Below, one piece after another: positions 1-8,927 of a DNA stretch of 64,000 nt. Both the position numbers and the translations under genes were made by a program. Each line of letters begins with the position of its first letter. The first letter of the stretch is position 1. Where the stretch lies: assembly GCA_963667425.1 (NCBI GenBank), contig OY763407.1, positions 620,001 to 684,000 of the forward strand, written 5' to 3'. Below the pieces are notes generated by a model that saw only the letters and a list, made by a program, of their open reading frames with translations, searched no databases and had not been told where the DNA came from. The DNA is from G963667425 sp963667425 [NCBI: bacterium] (GTDB lineage: Bacteria; UBP6; UBA1177).

Positions 1-603
1 ACCTGATTCTGCTATATGTACTTCTATTTCAGAAGCTGTTAATGTTCTCATTGTGAAAATATGAAGATATGCCTTGTAGAAATTTTCCTGAAATTCAACA
101 TCTATTTCAGGAAGCACACTATAAAAACCTTTCATAAGAACAAGTTTGCCGGTTTTTTTGGCACTTATCATTTTGGTTTGAGAATCCCATGAAATATTTT
201 TCATATAACTCAGCATCTCTTCTATTTTTTCTTTAGTGGCATCATCAGAATTTCCATCAAATGTAAGTTCTCCAAGAATTTCCCCTTCCTGAACAAGAGG
301 CATTCTTTCATCAGATTTATATATGTTATATTTTGGAGTAAGTTCTATCGCTTTCTTTTGTTCCCACATAGCTACAGCTATTTCTTTTAGGGAACTTTTA
401 CCTTCAGCCATTTCTCTTATGTGGGCTACGTTCTGCTTGATTATAGTTTCTTCAGGAATTCCAAGTTTGACAAGATATTTGTAAATTGCTGCAGGTGATA
501 TGGTTGTTGTACCTGTAACTGATATCTTTACTATACCATTATCAAGAACATAACAATTGAAAACAGCATCATCTTTTTTCAGTGTGAAAAGTTGTTCCGC
601 CAC
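1..603 (-). CDS. DUF342/FapA-like protein, N-terminal part (runs off left edge)
   Basis: An open frame of 201 codons begins at a GTG (601-603) with AGAGG five bases upstream and continues past the window edge, so only the N-terminus is seen. A helix-rich start (residues about 30-75) is followed by an alternating hydrophobic beta pattern (about 140-201). This arrangement resembles the beginning of the FapA/DUF342 family, whose N-domain precedes a polymeric beta-helix; FapA is linked to flagellar assembly in Vibrio. The match is a weak visual one: no catalytic motif is present and the diagnostic beta-helix lies outside the window. The next upstream gene (polysaccharide deacetylase) lies 92 bases away on the same strand. 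Confidence 0.45.
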   Translation of the reverse strand, partial: MAEQLFTLKKDDAVFNCYVLDNGIVKISVTGTTTISPAAIYKYLVKLGIPEETIIKQNVAHIREMAEGKSSLKEIAVAMWEQKKAIELTPKYNIYKSDERMPLVQEGEILGELTFDGNSDDATKEKIEEMLSYMKNISWDSQTKMISAKKTGKLVLMKGFYSVLPEIDVEFQENFYKAYLHIFTMRTLTASEIEVHIAESG

Positions 604-695
604 AAAAACCTCTGTATAACAAACTATTTAATTCTACATTAAATGCTTATAAAATCAAATTTAGTGTTGTATTATATTTACTCACCTTTTGTCTG

Positions 696-1610
696 TTATT
701 TTGAATTGTAAAAATCAGCAATATCTTTTAGTGTTAAAAAAGCAAATCCCTGACCTTTATAATATTGAATAAAATCTTTAACCGTATTATATTTAATTGT
801 ACTTTCGTATTTGAGATCCGGCTGTATATTTCTAATTGGTGTATAATCCTCCGAATCTTTTACATCAGCAAAATCTATACCATGTAATTCAAGATTGATG
901 AAATTTCTCTTTGAAGAAATTTTTCTTAAAACTTTCATTAAAAATTTTGGCAAAGCTATCATTGATGTTCCAATTATTGGAACAGTTAAAATTGTTGTCA
1001 TGGGAAGTTCCAGAATACTGTTTCCTTTGTCAAAAATATTTTTTCCGGTTCTATATGGTTTCCATCCTCTTTTCAGATCTCTGAAATTCTCAATAAAACT
1101 TTCAGAAATATGTCCACTGATTGATTTTAGTTTTATAAGCAGCCATTTTGCCGCATAGTATGATAAAGAGGGAAGAAGTGATGAATCATATGTGTAGTTA
1201 AGTCGTTTTAATGATTTTAAAAGCTTAGAGTTTGTGTTATACCCAGGAGCTCTGAATCCTGTCGGCTTGTATCCGGTTTTCTGATAAATAATATCATGGT
1301 TTTTCTTTAAGTCAGTAAATATGAATTCTTCATGATTTTTTATTAATTTATACTGATGAGAAAAACTGTGGTTTGCAATTTCATGCCCTTCCTGAACAGC
1401 TTTTCTTAAAATATTCCATCCGCTGTCATTTATAGTTTCAGATGTAATAAAGAGTGTGGCTTTTATGTTTTCTTCTCTACATAAATCAAGAAATCTAGGA
1501 AGAGCAACATCAAAGATTGGATCAGTTGAAGGCCTTTTATCTTTTAATCCGTGTATGTCATAGTAGCATGAGAGAGGATCGACATCAATATTGAGTGAGG
1601 CAATTTTCAT
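696..1610 (-). CDS. Polysaccharide deacetylase (NodB-homology) family protein
   Basis: A 304-residue cytoplasmic-looking NodB-fold protein. The family signatures are in order: the metal-binding DVD near residues 9-11 (the usual T-F-D-D is altered), the HSFSH zinc motif at 81-85, and the FRAPG substrate/groove motif around 119-123. A late His (LHGIDF, about residue 243) fits the general acid position. It would remove N- or O-acetyl groups from a sugar polymer or a lipid-linked sugar. No signal peptide is visible. The start ATG overlaps the stop of the preceding glycosyltransferase by 4 bases (ATGA), so the two are translationally coupled and probably act on the same glycan or polyprenyl-phosphate sugar, as in lipid-linked sugar modification. 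The exact substrate cannot be told. Confidence 0.85.
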   Translation of the reverse strand: MKIASLNIDVDPLSCYYDIHGLKDKRPSTDPIFDVALPRFLDLCREENIKATLFITSETINDSGWNILRKAVQEGHEIANHSFSHQYKLIKNHEEFIFTDLKKNHDIIYQKTGYKPTGFRAPGYNTNSKLLKSLKRLNYTYDSSLLPSLSYYAAKWLLIKLKSISGHISESFIENFRDLKRGWKPYRTGKNIFDKGNSILELPMTTILTVPIIGTSMIALPKFLMKVLRKISSKRNFINLELHGIDFADVKDSEDYTPIRNIQPDLKYESTIKYNTVKDFIQYYKGQGFAFLTLKDIADFYNSK

Positions 1611-2326
1611 TGTTTTTTAATCCTGATAGCCCAAAAAAGATAAGCAATATTGGAGAGTACTTTAGGTACACGTTTCATTAGTTTTATTGATGGAGCTCTT
1701 TTTTCATCCAGACTTATAGGAATTTCAACAACTTTCTTCTTCATTTTTTCGGCTCTTATAACAAATTCACTTGCGAAAATATCTTTTCCGACAAGACATT
1801 TGTCAAGTACTGGCAAAAGAGCATTTTTTTTGAAAGCTTTCACTCCGTGAGTGTCAGTTCCCTTAAATCCAAGAGCTATTTTAAGCATGAAGTTAAGTAT
1901 AAATGTTGCGAATTTTCTTTTGAAAGGTCTTCTATCATCAGCACCTTTCATTGCTTTAGATCCTACAACCATATCAGCATCTGTCTTTTCAAAGAGTGAA
2001 AGAGCATCTCTGTAAAAAGGAAGTAAACATAAATCTATTTCATCACATACAACAATTTCACCCTTTGCTTTTAGAATACCGGCTTTTAATGCCATTCCGT
2101 AATCAGGTTCAGGATGATGAAAGATAGACATACGTTCATATTTTTTTGAGAGTTTTTCACCGATTTCAATGGTTTTGTCTTTTGATCCATTCTCAGCCAA
2201 TATTAGTTCAAAATCATATTTATCATTAAATTCTTCAAGGCTTTTATATAAAGAATCAACAGCTGTAGCAAGAATTCCTGCTTCATTGTATACTGGAATA
2301 ACTATTGTAACAAGTTTGCGGTCCAT
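1607..2326 (-). CDS. Family 2 glycosyltransferase, dolichyl-phosphate-mannose-synthase type
   Basis: A 239-residue GT2 (GT-A fold) enzyme without a membrane domain. It shows the nucleotide-binding start VIPVYNEAG near residue 10, ENGSKDKT near 47, and a DEID metal-binding motif near 97. Length and layout are those of polyprenyl-phosphate hexosyltransferases. I chose the ATG at 2324-2326 because TGGAG sits seven bases upstream; a TTG five codons earlier has no good ribosome binding site. Its stop overlaps the deacetylase start by 4 bases. The pair suggests synthesis of a lipid-linked sugar and its deacetylation on the cytoplasmic face of the membrane. The sugar donor is not predictable from sequence. 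Confidence 0.85.
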   Translation of the reverse strand: MDRKLVTIVIPVYNEAGILATAVDSLYKSLEEFNDKYDFELILAENGSKDKTIEIGEKLSKKYERMSIFHHPEPDYGMALKAGILKAKGEIVVCDEIDLCLLPFYRDALSLFEKTDADMVVGSKAMKGADDRRPFKRKFATFILNFMLKIALGFKGTDTHGVKAFKKNALLPVLDKCLVGKDIFASEFVIRAEKMKKKVVEIPISLDEKRAPSIKLMKRVPKVLSNIAYLFWAIRIKKQ

Positions 2327-2394
2327 ATGTTTCTCCAACAACCTTTAACGACTGACTAAATTACGTTTAAAACAGGGAAAAGTCAATTTTTGTA

Positions 2395-3693
2395 TCATTT
2401 ACGATCCTGTTTCAGATAAATTTCACTTAATTTGTTTCTAAGCATGTTTACTACATCATACGTAAAAGTTGAAGAACGCCATCCTGCTATTGAATTATTC
2501 TGATACATTGGTTCTTTTTCATAGTCAAGAGAAGATTCTTTTTTATGTTCTTCAAAAAGAGGTGTTCCCGGTACTGGAGAAAATTCTGAAAGGTAAGGCC
2601 TTCCTCCAGCTTGTTCTACTATTTCTATGGTTTTTTCAACATCCTCTATTGTTTGTCCTGGAAGTCCGCAAAGGAGATATATGCCAAGTCTGTCTGGAGT
2701 AAAACCAACTTTATGAAGTTTTGTCAGTGTATTGAAAAGTATTTCCGTTGATGCTTTTACATCGTAACCTTTTTTTATTGTCTCAAATCCGAATCTGAGT
2801 TGCGGAAAATTGTTATGAAACATCATTTCTGCCAGTTCGTCATCTATTTCTCTTAAATGAAGACCATTAGGAACATGATAATTGAAGTGTGGACTTGTAA
2901 GTTTTATAAACTTTTTCAGATATTCACCGTTTTTAAGAAGAAGTGCATCATCATAAAATGCTATATTGGAAATCTTATTTGATTTATAAAGCCTTAATGA
3001 TGATTCAGCCTGATCTTCAATACTCAGATATTTTACTTTTGGGTAAAAAATTGGAGAAGAACAGTATTTGCATTTAAATGGACATCCCATTATGAGGTTT
3101 GCAGGAAAAAAGGAGGTTTCAGCAATATATTCCTCAAAATCAACGTATAGTGAATCATTTGCAAATGTTCCTTCTGAAACGGATATTCCATTTTCTGTAA
3201 ACTTATCAGGAATCAGCTTTGCGGCGACGCCTCCTGTTACTATCTGAATATCTGGAAAGATATCTCTCGCAATTTCAGCAATTTTAAGGACATTTTTATA
3301 CCAGTATGTCATTCCTGAAGAAATCAGTATCAGATCTGGTCTTTCCATTTTTTCAAAGATATTTTTTATTTTTTCCCACGAAGTTCCAAAATGAAAAAAA
3401 TTCCTTGGAACAAAGCTAAATTCTTCAGGTTTTTCAATTTCTTTTTTCCAGTAACTGTGCCTTCCATCTTTTTTATATTTAGGAGGAACGAATCCTTCCT
3501 GAACAGCATTTTCACCATTCAGAAAGTCGTAATATTTTATTTCTTTGCCTAGTTTTTTCAGCTTTCCCATGACTCTGAAAAGCCCTAGTGGTGTGCCCCA
3601 CATACTGTATGCTGCAAAATCTTCAATTGGTGGGTTAATTGCAACGATTTTCTTTGCATTTAAAATGATTTTGTCACTATTTTCTAAAGGCAT
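2395..3693 (-). CDS. B12-binding-domain radical SAM protein
   Basis: A 432-residue radical SAM enzyme. The N-terminal part (about 1-180) looks like a cobalamin-binding Rossmann domain (repeated strand/helix units, ISSGMTYW, TGGVAAKL). The [4Fe-4S] cluster motif CPFKCKYC (CxxxCxxC) follows at about residues 204-211, then a TIM-barrel segment with RFGFET and a GLPGQT turn typical of elongator/B12 radical SAM proteins. Substrate unknown; relatives methylate or rearrange lipids, cofactors and natural products. It starts 7 bases after the stop of the DHH phosphoesterase with no clear ribosome binding site, which suggests translation coupled to that gene. Confidence 0.8.
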   Translation of the reverse strand: MPLENSDKIILNAKKIVAINPPIEDFAAYSMWGTPLGLFRVMGKLKKLGKEIKYYDFLNGENAVQEGFVPPKYKKDGRHSYWKKEIEKPEEFSFVPRNFFHFGTSWEKIKNIFEKMERPDLILISSGMTYWYKNVLKIAEIARDIFPDIQIVTGGVAAKLIPDKFTENGISVSEGTFANDSLYVDFEEYIAETSFFPANLIMGCPFKCKYCSSPIFYPKVKYLSIEDQAESSLRLYKSNKISNIAFYDDALLLKNGEYLKKFIKLTSPHFNYHVPNGLHLREIDDELAEMMFHNNFPQLRFGFETIKKGYDVKASTEILFNTLTKLHKVGFTPDRLGIYLLCGLPGQTIEDVEKTIEIVEQAGGRPYLSEFSPVPGTPLFEEHKKESSLDYEKEPMYQNNSIAGWRSSTFTYDVVNMLRNKLSEIYLKQDRK

Positions 3694-3700
3694 TATTTTT

Positions 3701-4654
3701 TTAGGCTAACAGGAGCTCTTTGATTTTTATAAATATCTCTTCAGGGTCGAAATTTCCGGCATTTGGAATATATCCGCCAGCAAGTTCAGTATGCCCTCCG
3801 CCACTTCCAGTTCCTTCAAGAACCTTTTCTATGGTTTCAGCAGCATTCCATAAAGGATTTTCACTTCTTATTGAAAATATTATTGTATTGTCATGTCTTG
3901 CACATAATATAACAAAGTCGGTTTCATCAAGACCTAAAGCAAAATCCGCAAGCATTCCGAGAAGATTTGGTCCACAACCGTTTTTCATGTAACAGAAAAG
4001 AATAGACTCTTCTATTTTAAAGTTATCCAGTAAATATTTAAAAAAAGGAAGATCTTCCAGTACCATGCCGTTTCTTATTATTGAGTTTACCATTTCCATA
4101 TCTGCATAATTGAAAAGGGTGGAATAGGCAATCATGTCTTTTTCTGTAACAGAACGGGTAAGCTGCATTGTATCAATGTTGATTCCTGTCATAAGTGCTG
4201 TTGCAACATTTTCAGGTATTTCAATGTCAAGTTCTGTAAAATATTCAAAAAGAATAGTGGAACATGCACCATATTCAGGTCTTATATCGGTAAACATTAT
4301 TTTGTAAGGCACTTTTACTTTATGATGATCTATTACTGCAACGAGTTCTCCTCCAATATTGGTAACGTTTCTATTACCGACGCAGGCATCAACAATAATA
4401 ACAGCATCATCTTTGTTTATTTTTACTTCAGAAATATGATGCACCTTAATTTCAAATTCTTTTATCATTCTTAAAACTGAAGGTCTTGTTATTTCACCAT
4501 CATAAACAATTATAGATTCAAAACCGAAAGAACTTAAAAGCTCTTTAAGAGCATAAGAAGTTGCCACTGCATCATGATCAGGGAAATTATGCCCCTGAAT
4601 AAAAATATGTTTTTTACATTCAAGATAGTTAATTAAAGTTGAGAAATTCTGCAT
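3701..4654 (-). CDS. DHH/DHHA1 phosphoesterase (NrnA/RecJ-like superfamily)
   Basis: A 317-residue DHH-family phosphoesterase. Motif I (GHNFPDHDA) is near residue 22, motif II (VIIVDAC) near 85, the name-giving DHH triad (VIDHHK) near 112, and the C-terminal DHHA1 glycine motif GSGGGH near 285. These are the manganese-binding and substrate-binding elements of NrnA-like enzymes, which degrade nano-RNA, pAp or cyclic dinucleotides. The length matches NrnA (about 310-330). I place the start at the ATG 4652-4654, six bases after GGCGG, instead of a TTG four codons upstream with no ribosome binding site. It is followed after 6 bases by the radical SAM gene. Confidence 0.85.
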   Translation of the reverse strand: MQNFSTLINYLECKKHIFIQGHNFPDHDAVATSYALKELLSSFGFESIIVYDGEITRPSVLRMIKEFEIKVHHISEVKINKDDAVIIVDACVGNRNVTNIGGELVAVIDHHKVKVPYKIMFTDIRPEYGACSTILFEYFTELDIEIPENVATALMTGINIDTMQLTRSVTEKDMIAYSTLFNYADMEMVNSIIRNGMVLEDLPFFKYLLDNFKIEESILFCYMKNGCGPNLLGMLADFALGLDETDFVILCARHDNTIIFSIRSENPLWNAAETIEKVLEGTGSGGGHTELAGGYIPNAGNFDPEEIFIKIKELLLA

Positions 4655-4783
4655 AAAGACCGCCAAAATAAAAAATCTTAGTTATTCTAATCACTGTGAT
4701 GATGTTGTCAAATATAAAAGAATTAATTCTGACAGAGATTTTTATTTAAATTTAATGTTTAGTAAATTGTTTGAATTGAATGT

Positions 4784-6376
4784 TTAATCAAAAGAAAAAG
4801 GACCTGTTTCTACAACATATGCTCCATTTTCAAATCTTGGTGTAAGTTCACATGCATCAGAGTAGTAATCTCCATTCCAGATTATATCAACGACTTTCCA
4901 TCCATCGCCTTCGTCTTTTTCTCCTTCACCATTATCAAACCCTGTAACTTGAGGTTGAACGCCATATGTTGCTTTAAGTGTGCCTCCGCAATATATATTA
5001 ATAACGGGATAAGTGGTTTTTGTTGTATTTTTGAAATAGTGAACAAATACTTTAAAAGCATCTCCATTGTTTGGGTTGTCCAGATTAATGTTTTCCGGTT
5101 TGCCTACATCAGAAATATTATCTATATCAAGTCTTGGATTATTATTGCCGTTAACATCTGCATATCCCCAGTTAATACCGGAGCTGCTTGCTTTGCAGTT
5201 AGAGTAGTAGCAATCTTCTTTACTTGTTGTTGTCGAGAACCAATCTGCTGTTGTTCCGGTTTTTCCAAGATGAAGATCTACGTCTACGGATCCTGTTGTG
5301 TCCCAGCAGAGTTCTACTCTGAGTCCCTGAGAAACAACTTTTATTATCCATGAACATTCAAGATCTCCGTGTGTTGGAGATGTTACTTTAAGTTTTAAAG
5401 TATAGCTTCCTGAAAGCTGAAAATTTAGTGTAAGCTGTGAAAGGTTGGGACCTGAAACTGTTGTTGTGGCGGTTCCGTTCATTTTGAAGCTTGTAGTATT
5501 AAGTACTATATCACATGGACCTTTTGAAAGTGTCCATTCCCAGTTTGCGGCATCTCCTCCAGAGTAGATTTGTGTTCCGTCAATTACTTTGTCAACAAAA
5601 GGAAGTGCTGTCCCGATGTCGTAACCGCAGTTAATAGGAGGCAGGCAGCAGAGTTTATCATCAACACATCCGTCACAGTCATTATCAAGGTTGTCACAAA
5701 TTTCTTTTGACGGGCTTATTCCGCCAACACATTCTCCCCAGACACCAGTCATTTCTCCAATAACCTGACAGGTCTGAACACCGTTTTTACATGCACCAAC
5801 CGCCATGAAATTTGGAGGTCCCATAAAACATGCCTGTGTCTGTCCAGCCATACATTTACAGCCTTCATCAACTATGCCGTCACAGTCATTATCGAGTCCG
5901 TCACATAATTCTTCAGCAGCTTCACTTGGAATTGCCGGAAGACATATTGCTGCAACTTCCGAGCATCCGTCCTCACATACAGGTGAATCATCATCAGGCT
6001 CGTTTTCGACGTAAACATTAGATGTTGTGTCTTCATCAGGAATTTCAGTTTCGTCTGTGGTTTCATTTTCATTTGTTTCAATGTCATTATCAGATTCGGA
6101 ATCATTTTCAGTACTGATATCATAATCTGTTTCAGGTAGATCACCAGCATCAGTATCATCTATTATGTCGTTTTCGTCATTAATGTCTGAAATATCAATA
6201 TCATTGTTTTCATTTTCTGTCGGATTTACTGATGAATCAGGGGCTCCGTTTGTATCATAATCGACAGGATTGTTAATTGAAATATCAGAGTCGTTAAAAA
6301 GCTCTTCTTCCGAAGTTGCGCACGAGGTAAAAACGATAGGTATAAAAATAGCAATAAATATGAAATATTTAATCAT
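4784..6376 (-). CDS. Secreted lipoprotein with acidic tether, two MopE-like metal-binding motifs and a C-terminal beta domain
   Basis: A 530-residue lipoprotein. The signal peptide ends in the lipobox FTSC (Cys 18). Residues about 20-130 are a low-complexity Asp/Glu/Asn/Ser tether. Two copies of the DNDCDG motif with flanking Cys (about 160-178 and 228-245) match the putative metal-binding motif of the MopE-like family, common in Myxococcota surface proteins. The C-terminal 180 residues contain VDVDLHLG, a DCYYSNC pair and NPRLDIDNI, a conserved beta-rich surface domain often found with MopE motifs. Likely outer-surface calcium- or copper-binding protein; role unknown. AAGGAG precedes the ATG. 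A separate transcript is likely, since 129 bases divide it from the gene downstream. Confidence 0.75.
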   Translation of the reverse strand: MIKYFIFIAIFIPIVFTSCATSEEELFNDSDISINNPVDYDTNGAPDSSVNPTENENNDIDISDINDENDIIDDTDAGDLPETDYDISTENDSESDNDIETNENETTDETEIPDEDTTSNVYVENEPDDDSPVCEDGCSEVAAICLPAIPSEAAEELCDGLDNDCDGIVDEGCKCMAGQTQACFMGPPNFMAVGACKNGVQTCQVIGEMTGVWGECVGGISPSKEICDNLDNDCDGCVDDKLCCLPPINCGYDIGTALPFVDKVIDGTQIYSGGDAANWEWTLSKGPCDIVLNTTSFKMNGTATTTVSGPNLSQLTLNFQLSGSYTLKLKVTSPTHGDLECSWIIKVVSQGLRVELCWDTTGSVDVDLHLGKTGTTADWFSTTTSKEDCYYSNCKASSSGINWGYADVNGNNNPRLDIDNISDVGKPENINLDNPNNGDAFKVFVHYFKNTTKTTYPVINIYCGGTLKATYGVQPQVTGFDNGEGEKDEGDGWKVVDIIWNGDYYSDACELTPRFENGAYVVETGPFSFD

Positions 6377-6798
6377 TTTAAAAATCTCCTTTGTAAATAG
6401 TTTTAGTTAAGTTTCAATTTTATTCCAATAAAAATCGAAGTCAATTTATTTTTAAGATCTTCACATAAAATCCTTTTTTTTGATCTGTTGGGTAAACTTT
6501 TATTTTTTTTATCCGTATTTACTTAAGTAAATGGTTCTTTAATTGTAACTAAAAAAGTATTAGGTAAATATCAAAACGCTGAATGTAGATTCAAATTGTT
6601 TATAATATATTTTTAAAGTTGCAGATGGGTAATACAAATGAAAAGTAAAAATTATTTATAAATATTTACTTTTTTTTATATAAAATTTGAATTTTAAAAC
6701 TTATTTTTATTAGGTGGATTTATTTGTGTTGCTGTGAAGCAAATATTTAGTTTTTTTGAGTAGTTACTACTTTTTTTAAAGATAAATTATAAAATTGC

Positions 6799-6825
6799 TA
6801 AACTTTATAAAAGCATATCCGTATA
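6799..6825 (+). promoter_or_regulatory. Possible sigma-28-type flagellin promoter
   Basis: TAAA at 6799-6802, then 15 bases, then TCCGTATA at 6818-6825, loosely resembling the FliA consensus (TAAA, about 15 bases, GCCGATAA). Several -10 positions deviate. Position upstream of flagellin supports it; the sequence match alone is weak. Confidence 0.3.
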
Positions 6826-6848
6826 TCTTTATGTAAGTTGGTTAACAA

Positions 6849-6890
6849 GGGTTGGCAAGGATGCCGTTATAAACCCACTCAGGGAGGAGT
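6849..6890 (+). promoter_or_regulatory. Flagellin mRNA leader hairpin with CsrA-like GGA site, plus GGA-rich Shine-Dalgarno
   Basis: GGGTT (6849-6853) can pair with AACCC (6872-6876), enclosing a hairpin GGCA-AGGA-TGCC (6854-6865) that shows AGGA in a four-base loop. CAAGGATG at 6856-6863 fits the core of the CsrA SELEX consensus (CARGGAUG). A second GGA-rich stretch is the ribosome binding site GGGAGGAG (6882-6889), just before the ATG at 6894. This two-site layout is like the hag leader of Bacillus subtilis, where CsrA blocks flagellin translation. No csrA gene is in the window, so the regulator is inferred. Confidence 0.45.
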
Positions 6891-6893
6891 CCA

Positions 6894-8846
6894 ATGAGCA
6901 TGATGACAACATCAACCAATGTGTCTGCACTTCAGTGTCACTATTCATTGAAATATGCAGATCTTTCTCTTTCAAAAAGCATTAAAAAACTTAGCTCAGG
7001 TGTTAAAATAGCTGCTGCATCTGATGATCCTGTAAATTTTTCTCTTTCAAACAGATTTAAAACTCAATACACAGGACTTGACGTTGCAAAACAAAATATT
7101 CTTGATGCTACAAGTTTTTTTCAGACTGCAGAATCAGCTTTAAATGAAAGTCAGCAGATTCTTCAGAAGATGAGAGAACTTTCTCTTAGAGCTCTGAATG
7201 ATTCTTTAACTTATTCAGACAGAAGAGAAATACAGACAGAAATAGATATACTTAAAGAAGAACTGGATAATATCGTCGATACTACTACATATAATGGAAA
7301 AAAATTACTGGATGGTTCCACCATAGCAGATGTTACCAACTCTTCAGGCATCTTAAACAGTTATGTAACAGATGAAGTTGTTGAGGGAAGCTACGAGCTT
7401 TCTATAGAAAATTCACCTGTAGACAATCATGTTATAAAGTCCAATATTTTTAAAGTTAAGGATGGTGTTGATTATAATCCTGGTCTTGAATTCAGATTTG
7501 ACAGTGTCAACAATGTCAATGCCGGAAATTTATCTTTTGATTTCGGAGATGCTACAAACTATTCTGTCGCTATAGCAGCAGGTTCTTCAGCTTCTGATGT
7601 TGCTGATGCAATAAATAATGATGTTAATGTTTCTTTTTATATAACAGCTTCTGTTGTAAACAACGGCATGGAAGATATTCTTGTTGTTACAAGCAATGAT
7701 GATTCATATCTTGCTCAGAATTATACAATGACATGTGATTCAGATAATTGTGCCGGTTTTTATACTGCCGGAACAGCAGCTTTTTCAGGTGTATCAAAAG
7801 GAACTGCGGCAAGAAGTGAAACAGAATTATGGCAGCTTGAGAATTTTTATGATAATCAGGGAAATGCAATACTTGGAAATGATGGCAGAAGTATAAACAT
7901 TTATAATGGACTCGGTGACAGTGCGTCAATATATATAAGTCCTCAGGATACACTGCTTTCTCTTGCCCAGAAAATAGAAAATGCCATTATAACTCCTATT
8001 GAAAATGGTGGACTTGGAATGGGTGTAGGAATTCCTGAAGTTGATGGTCATGTAGTTGAATATGTTCCTTCATCAGTTAATCTGAGTGATGAAAGCGTCA
8101 GTGGAACATTTGTTATCCGTTCTCCATGGATGGGCGATGAAGGAAAGTTTTATTTTGCAGATGATGAACGTCTTATAGAAGCTATTGGTTTTGCAACTAT
8201 ACAAGAGGCGGAACCGTACAGTACATCTGTAAGTGTTACAAGAATGGATGTTGATCCTGTTACAGGAGCAGTTACACCAGTTGCTATGGGAACTGATATC
8301 TTTACCGATATGACTGTTCAAAATCTGATTCCTGGTGTTAATGTAACTCTTGACAGAAGAACAGACATAACTCCTTCATGGGATGATATTAATAAAGAAT
8401 TTGTTTTTACAAGTAATGCCGGAAATACAATAGAAACTGTTGACGTTGAAGATAATACAACAACTTTTCAAACAGGCGCATATCAGGGGGAATATACATC
8501 TCAGGGTATTCCATCGGTTGATAGTACCGCGCTTAACCTTGAGAATGTAATGGTTGTTAATGAAACTCTTGCAGAAGAGGCTTTGGATAACATTACAAAA
8601 GCTATAGATTTTGTAAGTTCTGTAAGAGCAAAAATCGCTTCTAAAGTTTCAAGTTTTGAAAAAAGATATGAAAATACTTCATCAATGAGATTAAATATAT
8701 ACACTTCCTATTCTAATATAGTTGATGTTGATGTTGCTGAAGAAAGTACTAATTTTGCAATGTATCAGCTTCAGACTCAGACAGCTCAGGCAATTCTTGC
8801 ACAGGCAAATAAGCTTCCCGAAACTATTCTTCAGTATCTTTTATAA
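6894..8846 (+). CDS. fliC: Flagellin with enlarged central domain
   Basis: A 650-residue flagellin, the filament subunit exported by the flagellar type III apparatus. The N-terminal D0/D1 part is clear: TNVSALQ near residue 8, KLSSGVKI near 33, ASDDPVNFSLSNRF near 42, and LQKMRELSLRA near 95. The C-terminal D1/D0 part is also clear: VRAKIASKVSSFEKR near 582 and AQAILAQANKLP near 635. The middle (about 150-560) is a large variable insert, making the protein longer than most flagellins (270-500 residues). It contains a segment like the flagellin IN motif (about 195-250). The ribosome binding site GGGAGGAG is very strong. No chaperone or cap gene is adjacent, so this is an isolated flagellin gene. 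Confidence 0.93.
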   Translation: MSMMTTSTNVSALQCHYSLKYADLSLSKSIKKLSSGVKIAAASDDPVNFSLSNRFKTQYTGLDVAKQNILDATSFFQTAESALNESQQILQKMRELSLRALNDSLTYSDRREIQTEIDILKEELDNIVDTTTYNGKKLLDGSTIADVTNSSGILNSYVTDEVVEGSYELSIENSPVDNHVIKSNIFKVKDGVDYNPGLEFRFDSVNNVNAGNLSFDFGDATNYSVAIAAGSSASDVADAINNDVNVSFYITASVVNNGMEDILVVTSNDDSYLAQNYTMTCDSDNCAGFYTAGTAAFSGVSKGTAARSETELWQLENFYDNQGNAILGNDGRSINIYNGLGDSASIYISPQDTLLSLAQKIENAIITPIENGGLGMGVGIPEVDGHVVEYVPSSVNLSDESVSGTFVIRSPWMGDEGKFYFADDERLIEAIGFATIQEAEPYSTSVSVTRMDVDPVTGAVTPVAMGTDIFTDMTVQNLIPGVNVTLDRRTDITPSWDDINKEFVFTSNAGNTIETVDVEDNTTTFQTGAYQGEYTSQGIPSVDSTALNLENVMVVNETLAEEALDNITKAIDFVSSVRAKIASKVSSFEKRYENTSSMRLNIYTSYSNIVDVDVAEESTNFAMYQLQTQTAQAILAQANKLPETILQYLL

Positions 8847-8927
8847 AAAGTAATCAGACTCTAAATTCTTTACTTTAACATCAGGAAATATATATTTTCT
8901 AGTTACTAATGAAAAAAGGGGAAACTA

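Larger units (their letters stand above)
6377..6893. other. Long AT-rich intergenic region between divergent lipoprotein and flagellin genes
   Basis: About 517 bases with no plausible protein gene. It must hold the promoters of both flanking genes. Only the last 100 bases show recognisable structure (possible flagellar promoter, leader hairpin and strong ribosome binding site, listed separately). Confidence 0.6.

Noticed and set aside
2327-2341. TTG start five codons upstream for the glycosyltransferase
   Set aside because: The internal ATG has GGAG at proper spacing, and the extra residues are not part of the domain.
4949-5353. Antisense open frame inside the MopE-like lipoprotein gene
   Set aside because: A shadow of the coding strand with no ribosome binding site and no recognisable domain.
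6700-6893. Cyclic di-GMP riboswitch in the flagellin leader
   Set aside because: None of the conserved GEMM sequence blocks is present; the visible hairpin fits a CsrA site better.
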